The translations under genes and the position numbers were made by a program. Shown piece after piece: positions 52,467-62,568 of a stretch of 64,000 nt of DNA. Within the stretch, counting starts at the first letter, position 1. Each line of letters starts with the position of its first letter. The notes beneath the pieces are model-generated. The model was given only the letters and a program-made list of their open reading frames with translations, was not told the DNA's origin and searched no databases. Origin of the DNA: Pedobacter insulae (GTDB lineage Bacteria > Bacteroidota > Bacteroidia > Sphingobacteriales > Sphingobacteriaceae); contig NZ_FOPP01000004.1 in the NCBI RefSeq assembly GCF_900113525.1, positions 186,001-250,000 on the forward strand, written 5' to 3'.

Positions 52467-52580
52467 TTGCAAGAAAAAGACTCATTCTGGACGAAATATA
52501 AGCAGTTTGCAACCACAGAAATTCTCATGTATCTTATCATGATTATTGGCATTGGTTTAGGCATCATTATTTTAAGTTAA
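52467..52580 (+). CDS. candidate 37-residue single-span membrane protein
   Basis: A TTG-started frame of 37 codons, with a polar N-terminus (QEKDSFWTKYKQFATTEI) followed by a strongly hydrophobic segment (MYLIMIIGIGLGIIILS). It lies 11 bases after the TlpA-like gene on the same strand, and its last 14 bases overlap the 3' end of the convergent DUF3857 gene. It could be a short membrane accessory of the TlpA protein. There is no recognised family, and the TTG start weakens the case. Confidence 0.5.
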   Translation: MQEKDSFWTKYKQFATTEILMYLIMIIGIGLGIIILS

Positions 52581-54468
52581 GCACACATCTTTGTTGCTCG
52601 GCTGTGTTTACCTCATTGATAAATGTTACGAAATCAACATAGCTTGCTGCTGTGAACGTGCCTTCATTTAAAACAAACTTGCGATAATATGTCAGTACAT
52701 TGTCTTTCAAGGTTGTTGTCGCCACGTAACTGCCAAATTGGTTTTGTAATGATTTATTTAATGGTTCTAAAACTGGTTTTAAGTCTTCAGTAAGCGTATA
52801 AGTAAAATTATCTTCATCTGTATAACCTCTATTTAAATGCAGAGGCATCAGCCTGTTTCGAACCTCGGCAATTGGGATTTTCATTTGAAAGGGATTGATC
52901 GGAAGGAATAGTTTGTTATTATTTATTGCGCCGTAACCATTTACACTCATGGCTAAATTCTCTAATAATTCTGGAAACTTATCTTTATTTTCGGTATAAG
53001 TGATTTTGTCAAAATTTACATTATTGATTGGATAGACCTTTTTTAAGAATTTTTCCTGCTCACTGGGTGTTTTATCAACAATATGGTCATGATGATCATA
53101 TTGTGTGCCCTGAAAAACTGTATTTACCTCACCATTGATATTTCCATTCTTGTTAAGTACAAAATTTGCAGTACGCTTTTGGAGATTCTGTTGCGCTGTA
53201 TACTTAGGTGTACGTAATAATTTTCCACCCGATGGGGTACACGCCAATACTATTCTGTCGTCGGTAAAATTGCTCAAAAAGCCATATGGAATTTTCTGAC
53301 TTGTACATTCTAACCAAGTAGTATCTCCTGCAAGCGGTACGCATAAAATTACATGATTGGCCTGATTCATGCTTGCAAAAGAGGGATCAAGACTTCTTTT
53401 TTCATCACCCGCATTTACCACACAATAATATGAAACAATGTCGGCTGCTTTTAATAAACTTTGCATATAATTTACCAAGGCTTTGCAGTCGCCATATCCA
53501 AGCCGATCAACCTCACTGGCACTAATTGGCCGAAAACCTCCTATGCCTATTTGAACGCTGATATACCGGGTTTTATCTTGCAGATATTGATAAATTTTAC
53601 GGACTTTGCCCTGGGCGGTCTTTTCCTCCTTTACCAAATTTTGGATTACTGCTAAGGTTGTAGCAGGCAAAGTTGCCCTGTCTTTTAAGAGGTCGTCATA
53701 AATCCACTTCCCGAGCTCTTGCCAGTTGGTGTAATTTGATTGGCGATTGTAATAGGTAAAATCTTCAGGTGCAATCTTCACAAAAGGTTCATACATTTCT
53801 CTATGTGGACTGTAGGGCTCGGATTTAATACCGGGCAAATTACGTACTGTCCAGGTTATTCTTTTTTCTTTCTCATTAATGCTTTCTACCGGTTGTTGTA
53901 GCAAATTTTTAGATTTCACGCGAAATTTATCAGCTGGCTTACAAATAAAGCTGTAGGTACTTTTTTCTACCGAAACATCATCAGCTGGCTTAGGGTACCA
54001 AGTTGGAATGATTAAATTCTGCTTAAAACGTACTTCGTATTGATAAACTACCGTATATGGATAGGTGTTCATGCTTGGTGAAAAGCGTTTTATCCTATTA
54101 TCTTCAAAGAGCGAGAAATTTTGTACCGCACTTTCATCGATAAAATCATTTTGTGAAAATTTGGCATGTAACTTACCGAAAGCATTATATATTTCTCCTT
54201 TTACGCTTTTTATAATTGTGCTTTTGTCATAAAAAAGAACCAGGCCGGCATTGCTTTCGCCATTCTTATTTAAAACAGTAATTACCTGTTTTACCGCATA
54301 GATCACGTTGTCGGCAGCACGCATATCAACTACTGTTTCTTCACTTCGAATGGTTGCGTTTGCTCTACTTAATAAGGATGACGGGATAAGCTCTGTATTG
54401 TAGTCATTTTGAGCATAACAAACAACCCTAATCAAGGTGTAAACAAAAAATAAGATAGTATGCTTCAT
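52567..54468 (-). CDS. DUF3857/transglutaminase-like exported protein, catalytic residues present
   Basis: A 633-residue exported protein: signal peptide, DUF3857 beta-rich domain (YPYTVVYQYEVRFKQNLIIP), then a transglutaminase-like domain with the putative nucleophile Cys in LGYGDCKALVNYMQSLL (about residue 326), His in NQANHVILCVP and Glu/Asp in WLECTSQ. It likely acts in the periplasm or at the surface; substrate unknown. Its start abuts the stop of the paralog at 54469 with no gap, so translation is coupled. Confidence 0.85.
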   Translation of the reverse strand: MKHTILFFVYTLIRVVCYAQNDYNTELIPSSLLSRANATIRSEETVVDMRAADNVIYAVKQVITVLNKNGESNAGLVLFYDKSTIIKSVKGEIYNAFGKLHAKFSQNDFIDESAVQNFSLFEDNRIKRFSPSMNTYPYTVVYQYEVRFKQNLIIPTWYPKPADDVSVEKSTYSFICKPADKFRVKSKNLLQQPVESINEKEKRITWTVRNLPGIKSEPYSPHREMYEPFVKIAPEDFTYYNRQSNYTNWQELGKWIYDDLLKDRATLPATTLAVIQNLVKEEKTAQGKVRKIYQYLQDKTRYISVQIGIGGFRPISASEVDRLGYGDCKALVNYMQSLLKAADIVSYYCVVNAGDEKRSLDPSFASMNQANHVILCVPLAGDTTWLECTSQKIPYGFLSNFTDDRIVLACTPSGGKLLRTPKYTAQQNLQKRTANFVLNKNGNINGEVNTVFQGTQYDHHDHIVDKTPSEQEKFLKKVYPINNVNFDKITYTENKDKFPELLENLAMSVNGYGAINNNKLFLPINPFQMKIPIAEVRNRLMPLHLNRGYTDEDNFTYTLTEDLKPVLEPLNKSLQNQFGSYVATTTLKDNVLTYYRKFVLNEGTFTAASYVDFVTFINEVNTAEQQRCVLNLK

Positions 54469-56439
54469 TTATTTAGCTCTTTTTAATAAAAGATCAGTTT
54501 TTTGATTTTGGATAATCTTATTGAAAAATTCTTTCAGATAAGGGTATTCTTCAGCTTGATAAATTGATTTGCTCAATTGCTTTAGCTGTGTGATAGTTAA
54601 TATATCATTATTCAAGGTAGTTTGGAGCACATATTTACCGCCCCCGTTTGGTAAGGCGATTCCCAGATCTTTCGGCTTTTCTAGTAACTCGTACTTTTCT
54701 GGCAAAGTAATGTTAATGACAATTCTTTCGTCATTTGCTGTACCAAGATCTATCGGATAAGTTCTTTCGCTTAGATTAAAAGGATTTTTAGAAATCCGGT
54801 TTATAAAGAATGGATTTAGATAAAGCTGATCCGCATTTGTTAAATCATGAACAGAAAATTCAATTTCATATTTTTCTGTTAAAATATTATCTAAGCTATC
54901 AACATTTAATATTTCTTCTTTTTGAATACTTAAATTGGTCATTTTCTCATCCAATTTTTCTACATATTCTGCTATAGAATTATATTTTTTTATTTCTTGA
55001 CGTTTCATAAAAGCGTCATAACCCAAGCTATGAGTAGTAATAGTACCTTTTATTTTACCATCTCTACCCAATGTACCTGCTAAAATATAACTTGTTGTAC
55101 TTTTTTGAGAAGCTTTTAAATCTATCCAGTAGGATGGTTTTTTTAAGTTTATTACTCTTCCTTGATCATTGATACATCTTAAGGGCAATAAACCAAAAGG
55201 TAACAATGGCTCTGTAGCATCCAACAGGTAACTCTCAGATCCAATATTTACTTTTGCTACCACATAGTTAAATTCTGTAATTACAGAGAAGAGCTTGTTG
55301 ACTAAGCCTTTCTCCCTGGTTGATAAAATAACGGCTTCAGCATCTAGATCGGCAGCTGAAAGCGCAGCTATCAGACTTAAATTAAGGTCGGCTACATTTC
55401 CAGTTCTATTATCCATTACAGCTTTCAAATTTCCCTCGGTATTTATGCCGTAATAGTTATTCCACTTAAGTTGTTTTTTGATATAGCCATAAATGGCCTT
55501 TGCTTTGGCCAAATCCGTAGGAGAATCTTTAATGATATTAGGAATTATATCTTTATAAAGATCTTTTCTTTTCATTTGGCCGCCAAATTCTTTAGCTGAT
55601 TTTAGTTCATAATCTACATCCTTCCAAGTTTTAGTAAAGCTTTGTTTTGAGCCATCAGGACGTTGACTATCAGATAGTTCAAAATAAACTGCCGATTTGA
55701 AATTGCTGGCAGCGGTCATAAAATCCTCTTCTATAAAAGCGGGAATTTTTTTCATGATATATGAAATTTTGGAACAGTCAATTTTAGCTCCCATTAACCG
55801 CATACATTCATTATCACGTTCCACTTTCTGATCAGTTAATTTATATGGCCCCCTCAAAACCACATTGTAGTTATAAACAGCTGGGATATTAACCTGGTAT
55901 TCACTGCTTATCTTGGGAATATCACTTTGAAAATCCCAAGATTTATAATTGAAAATATTTGGTGAGAGCAATTCATAACTATATTCAATGATCGAACCGT
56001 CTTTAAGGTTAGGAAGCGTAAATTTTGTTAATTCAATATATTTAGATCTTTGCTCGGTAAATATGGCTTTTTTATCCATCATGGTTTCCTCAAAAACCCC
56101 TGCATTATAGTTATACGTCGAGGCTCTTATTTCTGAGATATATTCTTCATGGTTTTCGCCTTTGTAGGCAGGGATTACAATATTGGCATGCCTAAAGCCG
56201 TCTTTATTAAAGATTTTCAGTTTTACATGATATTTGAATAATAAATTTATTCTACCGTCATCATTCAAAAACATCCTTGAAGTGCCATATTCTTGGATTA
56301 CCACAGCGTTTGCACTGCTATCGATGGTATTTCTATCGATTAGCTGATCTTCATAGTTGATTTTACCATAATCGAATTGTTGAGAAAATACAGTCGAACT
56401 TAACATCGTGCATAGGATAAGACTGAGCGGAAACTTCAT
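54469..56439 (-). CDS. DUF3857 exported protein with inactivated transglutaminase domain
   Basis: A 656-residue exported paralog (signal peptide ending VFSQQ, then DUF3857 with IVIQEYGTSRMF, NGDG-type repeats of strand segments). The transglutaminase-like segment reads NRTGNVADLNLSLIAALSAA: at the usual catalytic Cys position there is Val, and the expected His region is EFNYVVAKV, so the domain is probably non-catalytic. YLLDATEPLLPFGLLP keeps the Asp. This is the first gene of the pair; a regulatory or scaffold role is inferred. Confidence 0.85.
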   Translation of the reverse strand: MKFPLSLILCTMLSSTVFSQQFDYGKINYEDQLIDRNTIDSSANAVVIQEYGTSRMFLNDDGRINLLFKYHVKLKIFNKDGFRHANIVIPAYKGENHEEYISEIRASTYNYNAGVFEETMMDKKAIFTEQRSKYIELTKFTLPNLKDGSIIEYSYELLSPNIFNYKSWDFQSDIPKISSEYQVNIPAVYNYNVVLRGPYKLTDQKVERDNECMRLMGAKIDCSKISYIMKKIPAFIEEDFMTAASNFKSAVYFELSDSQRPDGSKQSFTKTWKDVDYELKSAKEFGGQMKRKDLYKDIIPNIIKDSPTDLAKAKAIYGYIKKQLKWNNYYGINTEGNLKAVMDNRTGNVADLNLSLIAALSAADLDAEAVILSTREKGLVNKLFSVITEFNYVVAKVNIGSESYLLDATEPLLPFGLLPLRCINDQGRVINLKKPSYWIDLKASQKSTTSYILAGTLGRDGKIKGTITTHSLGYDAFMKRQEIKKYNSIAEYVEKLDEKMTNLSIQKEEILNVDSLDNILTEKYEIEFSVHDLTNADQLYLNPFFINRISKNPFNLSERTYPIDLGTANDERIVINITLPEKYELLEKPKDLGIALPNGGGKYVLQTTLNNDILTITQLKQLSKSIYQAEEYPYLKEFFNKIIQNQKTDLLLKRAK

Positions 56440-56461
56440 AGAGAAACTTTTTTGAATTTAA

Positions 56462-56509
56462 CTGGGCAAATAATGTAAAAACTGGATTTAAATTGATAGT
56501 ATTGCCCAG
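56462..56509. repeat. inverted repeat in divergent region
   Basis: CTGGGCAA (56462-56469) and TTGCCCAG (56502-56509) are exact complements 32 bases apart, in the 160-base gap between the DUF3857 pair and the exonuclease gene. It could be an operator for a regulator of one or both. Confidence 0.4.
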
Positions 56510-56599
56510 CGAAAATACAAAAACTTATCTCAAGAAATAAAGGAATAAGGATATAGTTTCGTAGCTTAGTTTTTTTAGAAGAGACCGATATATTTTAGA

Positions 56600-57529
56600 A
56601 TGAAATTAAATTTAAAACGCCCGTTGGCGTTCTTTGATCTTGAAGCAACTGGTATAAATGTAGGATCAGATCGTATTGTTGAAATTGGTATGTTGAAAGC
56701 CATGCCTGATGGAACTGAGCTAATTAAAACGATGAGGATTAACCCTGAAATGCCTATTCCTTTGGCTTCCTCTTTAATCCATGGTATTTACGATGAAGAT
56801 GTAGTGGCAGCGCCAACCTTTAAAATGGCGGCAACAGAAATAGCTGATTTTATTGGAGATGCAGATTTAGCGGGATATAATTCGAATAAATTTGATATTC
56901 CAATGCTCTTGGAAGAATTTTTACGTGCAGGGATTGATTTTGACATGGCTAACAGAAAATTTGTTGACGTGCAGAATATATTCCATCAAATGGAGCAACG
57001 TACTTTAAAAGCGGCTTATAAGTTCTACTGTGGAGAAGATATTGTAAATGCACACAGTGCTGAGGCAGATATCAAAGCAACCTATCACGTACTATTAGCA
57101 CAGTTAGACCTTTACAAAGATCGCCAGTTCGAAGATAAGCAAGGAAAAATCTCAGTTCCCGTAGTGAATGATGTCGATGCCCTGCACCAGTTTACAAACT
57201 TGCATAACCCCGTTGATTTTGCCGGTAGAATGGTGTATAATGAAAATGGGGAAGAGGTAATCAATTTTGGTAAACATAAAGGTAAAACGGTTGAACATAT
57301 TTTTGATACCGAGCCTAGTTATTATGCTTGGATGAAGCAGGGCGATTTCCCGCTGTATACTAAGAAAAAACTAGACGAAATCTGGAGCAGATGGTCTAAA
57401 AAGAAAGAAGAAAATAAACAAGCTAAGCAACAAAAGCCGGTATTTAAGGCTCCGAGACAACCAGAAAAGCCAGCAGCAGTTGTCACAACTGATATGTTGG
57501 AACAATTAAAAATGAAGTTCGGAAAATAA
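56600..57529 (+). CDS. ExoX-like 3'-5' exonuclease with DUF3820-type tail
   Basis: A 309-residue DnaQ-family exonuclease. The DEDD motif begins FFDLEATG (Asp13, Glu15), followed by LIHGIYDEDV, YNSNKFDIPML and HSAEADIKATYHVL. The C-terminal INFGKHKGKTVEHI domain is the DUF3820/ExoX C-terminal type. It degrades single- or double-stranded DNA ends, probably in DNA repair or proofreading. The M1 peptidase gene follows 3 bases later. Confidence 0.9.
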   Translation: MKLNLKRPLAFFDLEATGINVGSDRIVEIGMLKAMPDGTELIKTMRINPEMPIPLASSLIHGIYDEDVVAAPTFKMAATEIADFIGDADLAGYNSNKFDIPMLLEEFLRAGIDFDMANRKFVDVQNIFHQMEQRTLKAAYKFYCGEDIVNAHSAEADIKATYHVLLAQLDLYKDRQFEDKQGKISVPVVNDVDALHQFTNLHNPVDFAGRMVYNENGEEVINFGKHKGKTVEHIFDTEPSYYAWMKQGDFPLYTKKKLDEIWSRWSKKKEENKQAKQQKPVFKAPRQPEKPAAVVTTDMLEQLKMKFGK

Positions 57530-57532
57530 CCA

Positions 57533-59392
57533 ATGAGATCGATCAAGGTCCTTTTGCTCTCTATATTTATTTGTTTGAATACTCAGGCCCAGTTGCCAGT
57601 ATTCGAATCTTTTAAAGAAGCTTTTCAAAAAGGAACGAGAGATATGAGCGGAATGCCCGGAAAGAATTACTGGCAGAATTCCGCAAACTATGATGTGAAG
57701 ATTGATTTTAATCCCGTTACAAGGCTTGTTTCGGGAAGCGTTGAGATTGAATATTTTAATAACAGTCCTGATAAGCTTAAGGAAATCTGGTTCAAACTTT
57801 ATCCAAATTTGTACAAGAAGGGTGTAATTGGTAAGTCAAAGATAAACGAACGCGATAAGGGTGAAGGGGTCAATATTACTTCATTTATAGTAAATAACAA
57901 GCTACAACCTTTAAACAGTTTAATTGTCGACGGCACAAATATGCAAGTAGACATCCCGGAGTTAAATGGTGGTGGGCGTTTAAAAATAAAAATTGAATAC
58001 CATTATGTCTTAAATAAAGGATCTCATATTCGCACCGGGGAAGTGGATGCTGGTGCCCATTTCGTAGCCTATTTTTTTCCCCGTATTGCGGTGTATGACG
58101 ATATTAATGGTTGGAATAAAATTCCCTATAGTGGTTCAGAGGAATTTTATAATGATTTCTGCAATTTCAAAGTTGCCATTACAGTACCTAAAAATCATGC
58201 TGTGTGGGCTACAGGAGACTTAGTAAATGCATCCTCAGTTTTTCAAAAGGATGTTAATCAGAAACTCCAGCGCGCCGAAAAAAGCGATCAAACGATCGAT
58301 GTAATTGATAGTATTGATTTAGCCCAAAATAGGGTTACACAACAAAAAGATTTTAATACCTTTAAGTTCGAAGCCAAGAATGTGGTCGACTTTGCCTTTG
58401 CCACCAGTAACCATTATGTATGGAAATCAAATAGCTTAATCGTTGATCCCAAAACTGGACGAAGGACTAGGGTTGACGCAGTTTTTAACCCAAAGCATAA
58501 AGACTATCTGGAAGTAATCGATTTCGCCCGTCAAACCGTCCATGCCATGAGTTACGTTTTTCCTAAATGGCCATTTCCCTATAACCATGAAACGGTATTT
58601 GATGGGTTAGACCAGATGGAGTATCCCATGATGGCCAATGATAATCCCGTAAGCAGTAAAGAAGACGCTATTACCCTTACTACCCATGAAATTTTTCATA
58701 CTATGTTTCCCTTTTATATGGGAACTAATGAAACCAAGTACGCCTGGATGGATGAAGGCTGGGCAACCATTGGAGAATGGCTAATTTCGCCCATGATTGA
58801 TCCGACGATTGTGGATGAATATGGTGTAGCCCCAACTGGAAGCTCATCTGGAACAAAGGACGATGTGCCAATCGTTACGCTAACTACTGAATTAAAAGGT
58901 GCGGGAACTTTTACAAACAACTATCCTAAACCTGGTTTTGGCTATTTATTTGTGAAAGACTATTTAGGCGACGAGCTGTTTACAAAAGCATTGCATCATT
59001 ATATCCATACTTGGCAAGGCAAGCACCCAATGCCATATGATTTCTTTAATAGTATGAATGCAGGCGCAGGTAAAAATCTGGATTGGTTCTGGAAACGCTG
59101 GTTTTTTGAAGAGGGTGTGATAGATATGGCGATAAAGAATGTGGTGAAAACTGAGGAAGGCTATTCGGTTGAAATCGAAAATAAGAGCAATAAGCCGTTG
59201 CCGGTCGATTTAACATTTACTTACGAAGATGGTTCCACTTCTAGCCAACACTATACAATCGGTATCTGGGAGAATGGTGATAAGCTATTTACCACTTCGA
59301 TCAACACTACCAAAAGGCTAAATAAGGTTGTATTAAAAAGCACGCATGTTCCTGACAAAAACAGAAGTGATAATAGCTTTATAGTTAATTAG
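57533..59392 (+). CDS. exported M1-family metallopeptidase
   Basis: A 619-residue exported aminopeptidase-like enzyme. The signal peptide ends near TQAQ. Zinc ligands are in THEIFHTMFPF (HExxH at ~384) and the downstream Glu in YAWMDEGWATIG. The exopeptidase motif is QMEYPMM rather than GAMEN, typical of the Bacteroidota M1 group. It probably releases N-terminal residues from peptides in the periplasm. The last 4 bases overlap the convergent gene. Confidence 0.9.
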   Translation: MRSIKVLLLSIFICLNTQAQLPVFESFKEAFQKGTRDMSGMPGKNYWQNSANYDVKIDFNPVTRLVSGSVEIEYFNNSPDKLKEIWFKLYPNLYKKGVIGKSKINERDKGEGVNITSFIVNNKLQPLNSLIVDGTNMQVDIPELNGGGRLKIKIEYHYVLNKGSHIRTGEVDAGAHFVAYFFPRIAVYDDINGWNKIPYSGSEEFYNDFCNFKVAITVPKNHAVWATGDLVNASSVFQKDVNQKLQRAEKSDQTIDVIDSIDLAQNRVTQQKDFNTFKFEAKNVVDFAFATSNHYVWKSNSLIVDPKTGRRTRVDAVFNPKHKDYLEVIDFARQTVHAMSYVFPKWPFPYNHETVFDGLDQMEYPMMANDNPVSSKEDAITLTTHEIFHTMFPFYMGTNETKYAWMDEGWATIGEWLISPMIDPTIVDEYGVAPTGSSSGTKDDVPIVTLTTELKGAGTFTNNYPKPGFGYLFVKDYLGDELFTKALHHYIHTWQGKHPMPYDFFNSMNAGAGKNLDWFWKRWFFEEGVIDMAIKNVVKTEEGYSVEIENKSNKPLPVDLTFTYEDGSTSSQHYTIGIWENGDKLFTTSINTTKRLNKVVLKSTHVPDKNRSDNSFIVN

Positions 59393-60231
59393 TAATTGGT
59401 TATTGGATAATTAGGCTTTGCGATTATGCCCTCATCGCTCAGCAATAAATGGAGCTTAGGATCAAGTAATATTTTTTGTAAAGTGGTTTTGTTACCATTA
59501 ATTAAAACCTTGTTTTGTATTAATCGTATGCCGTGACTATAATCCGCCCAGGTATTGGTGTGTTTGTTATATACAGGCTGAATAGCTTTTCCGCTAAGTT
59601 GATGCCAGCCATAAATAACTACTTTTGGGGTTTTCTCCGTATAAATCTTATTACTAATGATGACATCCTTTTTATTGCCGGCTGTTAAGCCACCTTCATG
59701 GTGTAATTGTATATAAGGAGCAAGTTGCTGTTGTACGATGGTATTATGAATTTCGAAAATTGGAACGGTAGTCATAGCTTTTGTAGGTGCAATAGGGGCG
59801 GGTGCCAACTTAATCGTAGCCTCGGCATAAATTAAATCGACCATTTTCTTAGTTGGTAAGGAACAATCTAATAAGGTCGCCACCTTTTGAGCTAAAATCG
59901 GCGTCATCGGCATGTAGATAAAAGCATCATCATTTCCAATTGATAGATAGTCCGGCAGCGTATAAAAAGTAATTTTGTGTTTTTTACCATCAACCGTTAA
60001 ATCATGTTCTATGCGAGTTAGCTTTTTTAAAAAGTTGGGTATATTACCTTTTTTGATTTCTTTTAGAATTAAGTTTTCCCTATCCGCTAAATTCAGCGAG
60101 GTATCAAGTATGGTCTTAAGGAACTCGTCTTTTAAGATCGCTGTCGCTTTTCTTTTTTTGATGGGCAAGGCCTGACCGTAAGTAAGTGAAGAAAAAGATA
60201 GCAATATTAAGCCCAACCACAATATTTTCAT
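59389..60231 (-). CDS. exported hypothetical protein, 280 residues
   Basis: A 280-residue secreted or periplasmic protein with signal peptide ending at SLTYGQ. Conserved-looking blocks include DDAFIYMPMTPILAQKVATL, IYAEATIKLAP, and GWHQLSGKAIQPVYNKHTNT followed by WADYSHGIR. Trp/His/Tyr-rich motifs and the DYSHG element hint at an enzymatic pocket. I do not recognise a named family. It converges with the M1 peptidase gene with a 4-base overlap. Confidence 0.7.
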   Translation of the reverse strand: MKILWLGLILLSFSSLTYGQALPIKKRKATAILKDEFLKTILDTSLNLADRENLILKEIKKGNIPNFLKKLTRIEHDLTVDGKKHKITFYTLPDYLSIGNDDAFIYMPMTPILAQKVATLLDCSLPTKKMVDLIYAEATIKLAPAPIAPTKAMTTVPIFEIHNTIVQQQLAPYIQLHHEGGLTAGNKKDVIISNKIYTEKTPKVVIYGWHQLSGKAIQPVYNKHTNTWADYSHGIRLIQNKVLINGNKTTLQKILLDPKLHLLLSDEGIIAKPNYPITNY

Positions 60232-60281
60232 ATGTTTTTAAATCAATTGATTTCAAATATATACAATAAATCAGGCCGTTG

Positions 60282-61217
60282 TTATAGGCGATTTAGAAAA
60301 TCAATATTTCTTTTTAATCCAGTGAACTTTGTTCGTTTAACCGCTGAGCCCTTAAAAACTCTCTTAAAGACCTCGTCGGTCATTTCAATTAAATCAGCTT
60401 TTTTAAATGCTAAAAGTTCAGTTGGGGGGTTGAACGCAGTTTCGTGATGAGGAGTGGCGAAACGGTTCCAGGGACAAACATCCTGGCAAATATCACAACC
60501 AAACATCCAGTTTTCCATTTTATCTTTAAAGGTAACTGGAATTTCATTCTTTAATTCAATAGTAAGGTAGGAGATGCACTTGCTTCCATCAACCGTATAT
60601 GGCGCAACAATTGCTTCGGTAGGGCAAGCATCAATACAGCGGGTGCAGGAACCACAATGGTCGGCTACAAAAGGCGAATCATATGCCAACTCGAGATCGA
60701 TGATTAGTTCAGCCAAAAAAAAGAATGACCCTGTTTCTTTGCTAATAAGATTTGAATTTTTACCCCGCCAACCTAAACCCGATTTTTGTGCCCAGGCCTT
60801 ATCCATAACAGGTGCTGAATCCACAAAACAGCGACCTCCAACTTCGCCAATTTCCTGATTTATAAAAGCTAGTAATGCCTTTAGTTTTTCTTTAATAACC
60901 GTATGATAGTCTTCTCCATAGGCATATTTAGAGATTTTAGGTGCTAATGGATCAAGCTGGTTCTCTGTTGTAAAATAATTTAATGTTAATGAAATCACCG
61001 ATTTCGCATCTTCCACCAATAATCTTGGGTCAAGTCGCTTGTCAAAGTGATTTTCCATGTAGCTCATTTCTCCATGGTGGTTGTTTTTTAACCATTGCTC
61101 TAGTCGTGGAGCCTCTTCTTCTAAAAATGTTGCTTTGGAGATACCACAAGCCATGAAGCCAAGTCGTAGTGCCTCGGCTTTAATTAGCTGACTATATTTT
61201 GTGGTTTTGGAATGCAT
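60282..61217 (-). CDS. queG: epoxyqueuosine reductase
   Basis: A 311-residue B12- and Fe-S-dependent enzyme that makes queuosine in tRNA. Start at ATG 61217 is preferred over a TTG three codons earlier. The two 4Fe-4S clusters are [16 protein letters not shown] and [34 protein letters not shown] is the QueG signature. It lies between the hypothetical exported gene and a small membrane protein gene. Length is in the usual range. Confidence 0.94.
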   Translation of the reverse strand: MHSKTTKYSQLIKAEALRLGFMACGISKATFLEEEAPRLEQWLKNNHHGEMSYMENHFDKRLDPRLLVEDAKSVISLTLNYFTTENQLDPLAPKISKYAYGEDYHTVIKEKLKALLAFINQEIGEVGGRCFVDSAPVMDKAWAQKSGLGWRGKNSNLISKETGSFFFLAELIIDLELAYDSPFVADHCGSCTRCIDACPTEAIVAPYTVDGSKCISYLTIELKNEIPVTFKDKMENWMFGCDICQDVCPWNRFATPHHETAFNPPTELLAFKKADLIEMTDEVFKRVFKGSAVKRTKFTGLKRNIDFLNRL

Positions 61218-61293
61218 GCTCTGCAAAGATAAGCGTTATGACAAAAACAAATCCATGCTTTAAATGTTATTAGGGAAATTAATACGCATTATT

Positions 61294-61515
61294 ATGGAAA
61301 CTACAACGCCGAACCATAACAACAAAAAGCACCCGACCCCAATTCCGGTTGAAACCGATTATGAAGCACATAATGATAATCCTGGTCCAGCCCCAACGGT
61401 TAATGAGCCCGACAATAAAGGAGCGGGTGCTGCTATGAAATGGATAATTCCAATCATTGTTATTATATTATTGATTGTTTATTTTGTGTATTTCAGGAAT
61501 AATGTAACCAATTAA
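61294..61515 (+). CDS. small single-span membrane protein
   Basis: A 73-residue protein starting at ATG 61294; a frame opening at 61264 adds ten residues without support. The N-terminal half is hydrophilic and Pro/Asn-rich (PNHNNKKHPTPIPVETDY), the C-terminal half is one transmembrane helix (MKWIIPIIVIILLIVYFVYF). Disordered tail plus one anchor suggests a membrane-bound accessory or stress protein; function unknown. Confidence 0.65.
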   Translation: METTTPNHNNKKHPTPIPVETDYEAHNDNPGPAPTVNEPDNKGAGAAMKWIIPIIVIILLIVYFVYFRNNVTN

Positions 61516-61520
61516 GTGGG

Positions 61521-62543
61521 CTAGAACAAGTTTCCTGTCTGACCTAATTTAATTCGGCCCAAATGTTTATAAGCTGCTTCGGTTACTTCACGCCCACGCG
61601 CCGTTCGCATGAGGTATCCTTCTTGAATTAAAAATGGCTCATAAACTTCTTCAATAGTTCCATCATCTTCACCTACGGCGGTTGCAATCGTTTTTAAGCC
61701 TACCGGTCCGCCTTTAAATTTATCGATAATCGCTAAAAGGATTTTATTATCCATTTCATCCAGTCCATGTTCATCTACATTTAATGCGGTTAAGGCATAA
61801 CGGGCAATTTCTGTATCAATACTTCCATTTCCTTTTATTTGAGCAAAATCCCTCGTTCTTCGAAGTAAGGCATTCGCAATACGAGGAGTTCCACGGCTTC
61901 TTCTTGCAATTTCATAGGCGCCTTCATCTGTTATTGGCGTTTTTAATATTTCAGAAGAACGCAGTACAATGGTCGTCAGTAATTTGGCATCATAGTAGGC
62001 CAGACGGGCATTAATGCCAAACCTGGCTCTTAATGGAGCGGTTAACAATCCCGATCGTGTTGTTGCACCAACAAGGGTAAACGGATTGAGGTTAATTTGA
62101 ACCGACCGCGCATTTGGTCCGCTTTCCAACATAATGTCAATTTTAAAGTCCTCCATCGCCGAGTATAGGTATTCTTCTACCAGCGGACTTAAGCGGTGTA
62201 TCTCATCAATAAATAGAATATCGCCTTCTTCTAAGTTGGTAAGTAGGCCAGCTAAATCACCTGGTTTATCCAACACGGGTCCGGAAGTCACTTTAATCCC
62301 TGCACTCATTTCGTTCGCAATAATATGCGAAAGTGTTGTTTTTCCTAAACCCGGAGGGCCGTGAAGTAGCACATGATCTAAAGCTTCCCCTCGCAACTTG
62401 GCCGCACCTACAAATATTTTAAGGTTTTCCATGATCTTCTCCTGACCCGTAAAATCTTCAAAAGCCTGCGGACGCAGCACTTTTTCAATGTCACGCTCAA
62501 AAGGACTTAAATTTTCATTGGAAGGGTCGAGGTTTTCGTTCAT
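61521..62543 (-). CDS. ruvB: Holliday junction branch migration helicase RuvB
   Basis: A 340-residue AAA+ motor of the RuvABC resolvasome. Walker [11 protein letters not shown] (62-71), Walker [11 protein letters not shown], and [18 protein letters not shown] (sensor and arginine finger) are all present, and the C-terminal winged helix ends [20 protein letters not shown]. It drives branch migration with RuvA. Downstream of the 3-hydroxyacyl-CoA dehydrogenase gene with 25 bases between. Confidence 0.97.
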   Translation of the reverse strand: MNENLDPSNENLSPFERDIEKVLRPQAFEDFTGQEKIMENLKIFVGAAKLRGEALDHVLLHGPPGLGKTTLSHIIANEMSAGIKVTSGPVLDKPGDLAGLLTNLEEGDILFIDEIHRLSPLVEEYLYSAMEDFKIDIMLESGPNARSVQINLNPFTLVGATTRSGLLTAPLRARFGINARLAYYDAKLLTTIVLRSSEILKTPITDEGAYEIARRSRGTPRIANALLRRTRDFAQIKGNGSIDTEIARYALTALNVDEHGLDEMDNKILLAIIDKFKGGPVGLKTIATAVGEDDGTIEEVYEPFLIQEGYLMRTARGREVTEAAYKHLGRIKLGQTGNLF

Positions 62544-62568
62544 TTTTGAGTACTTAGTGACTATATAT

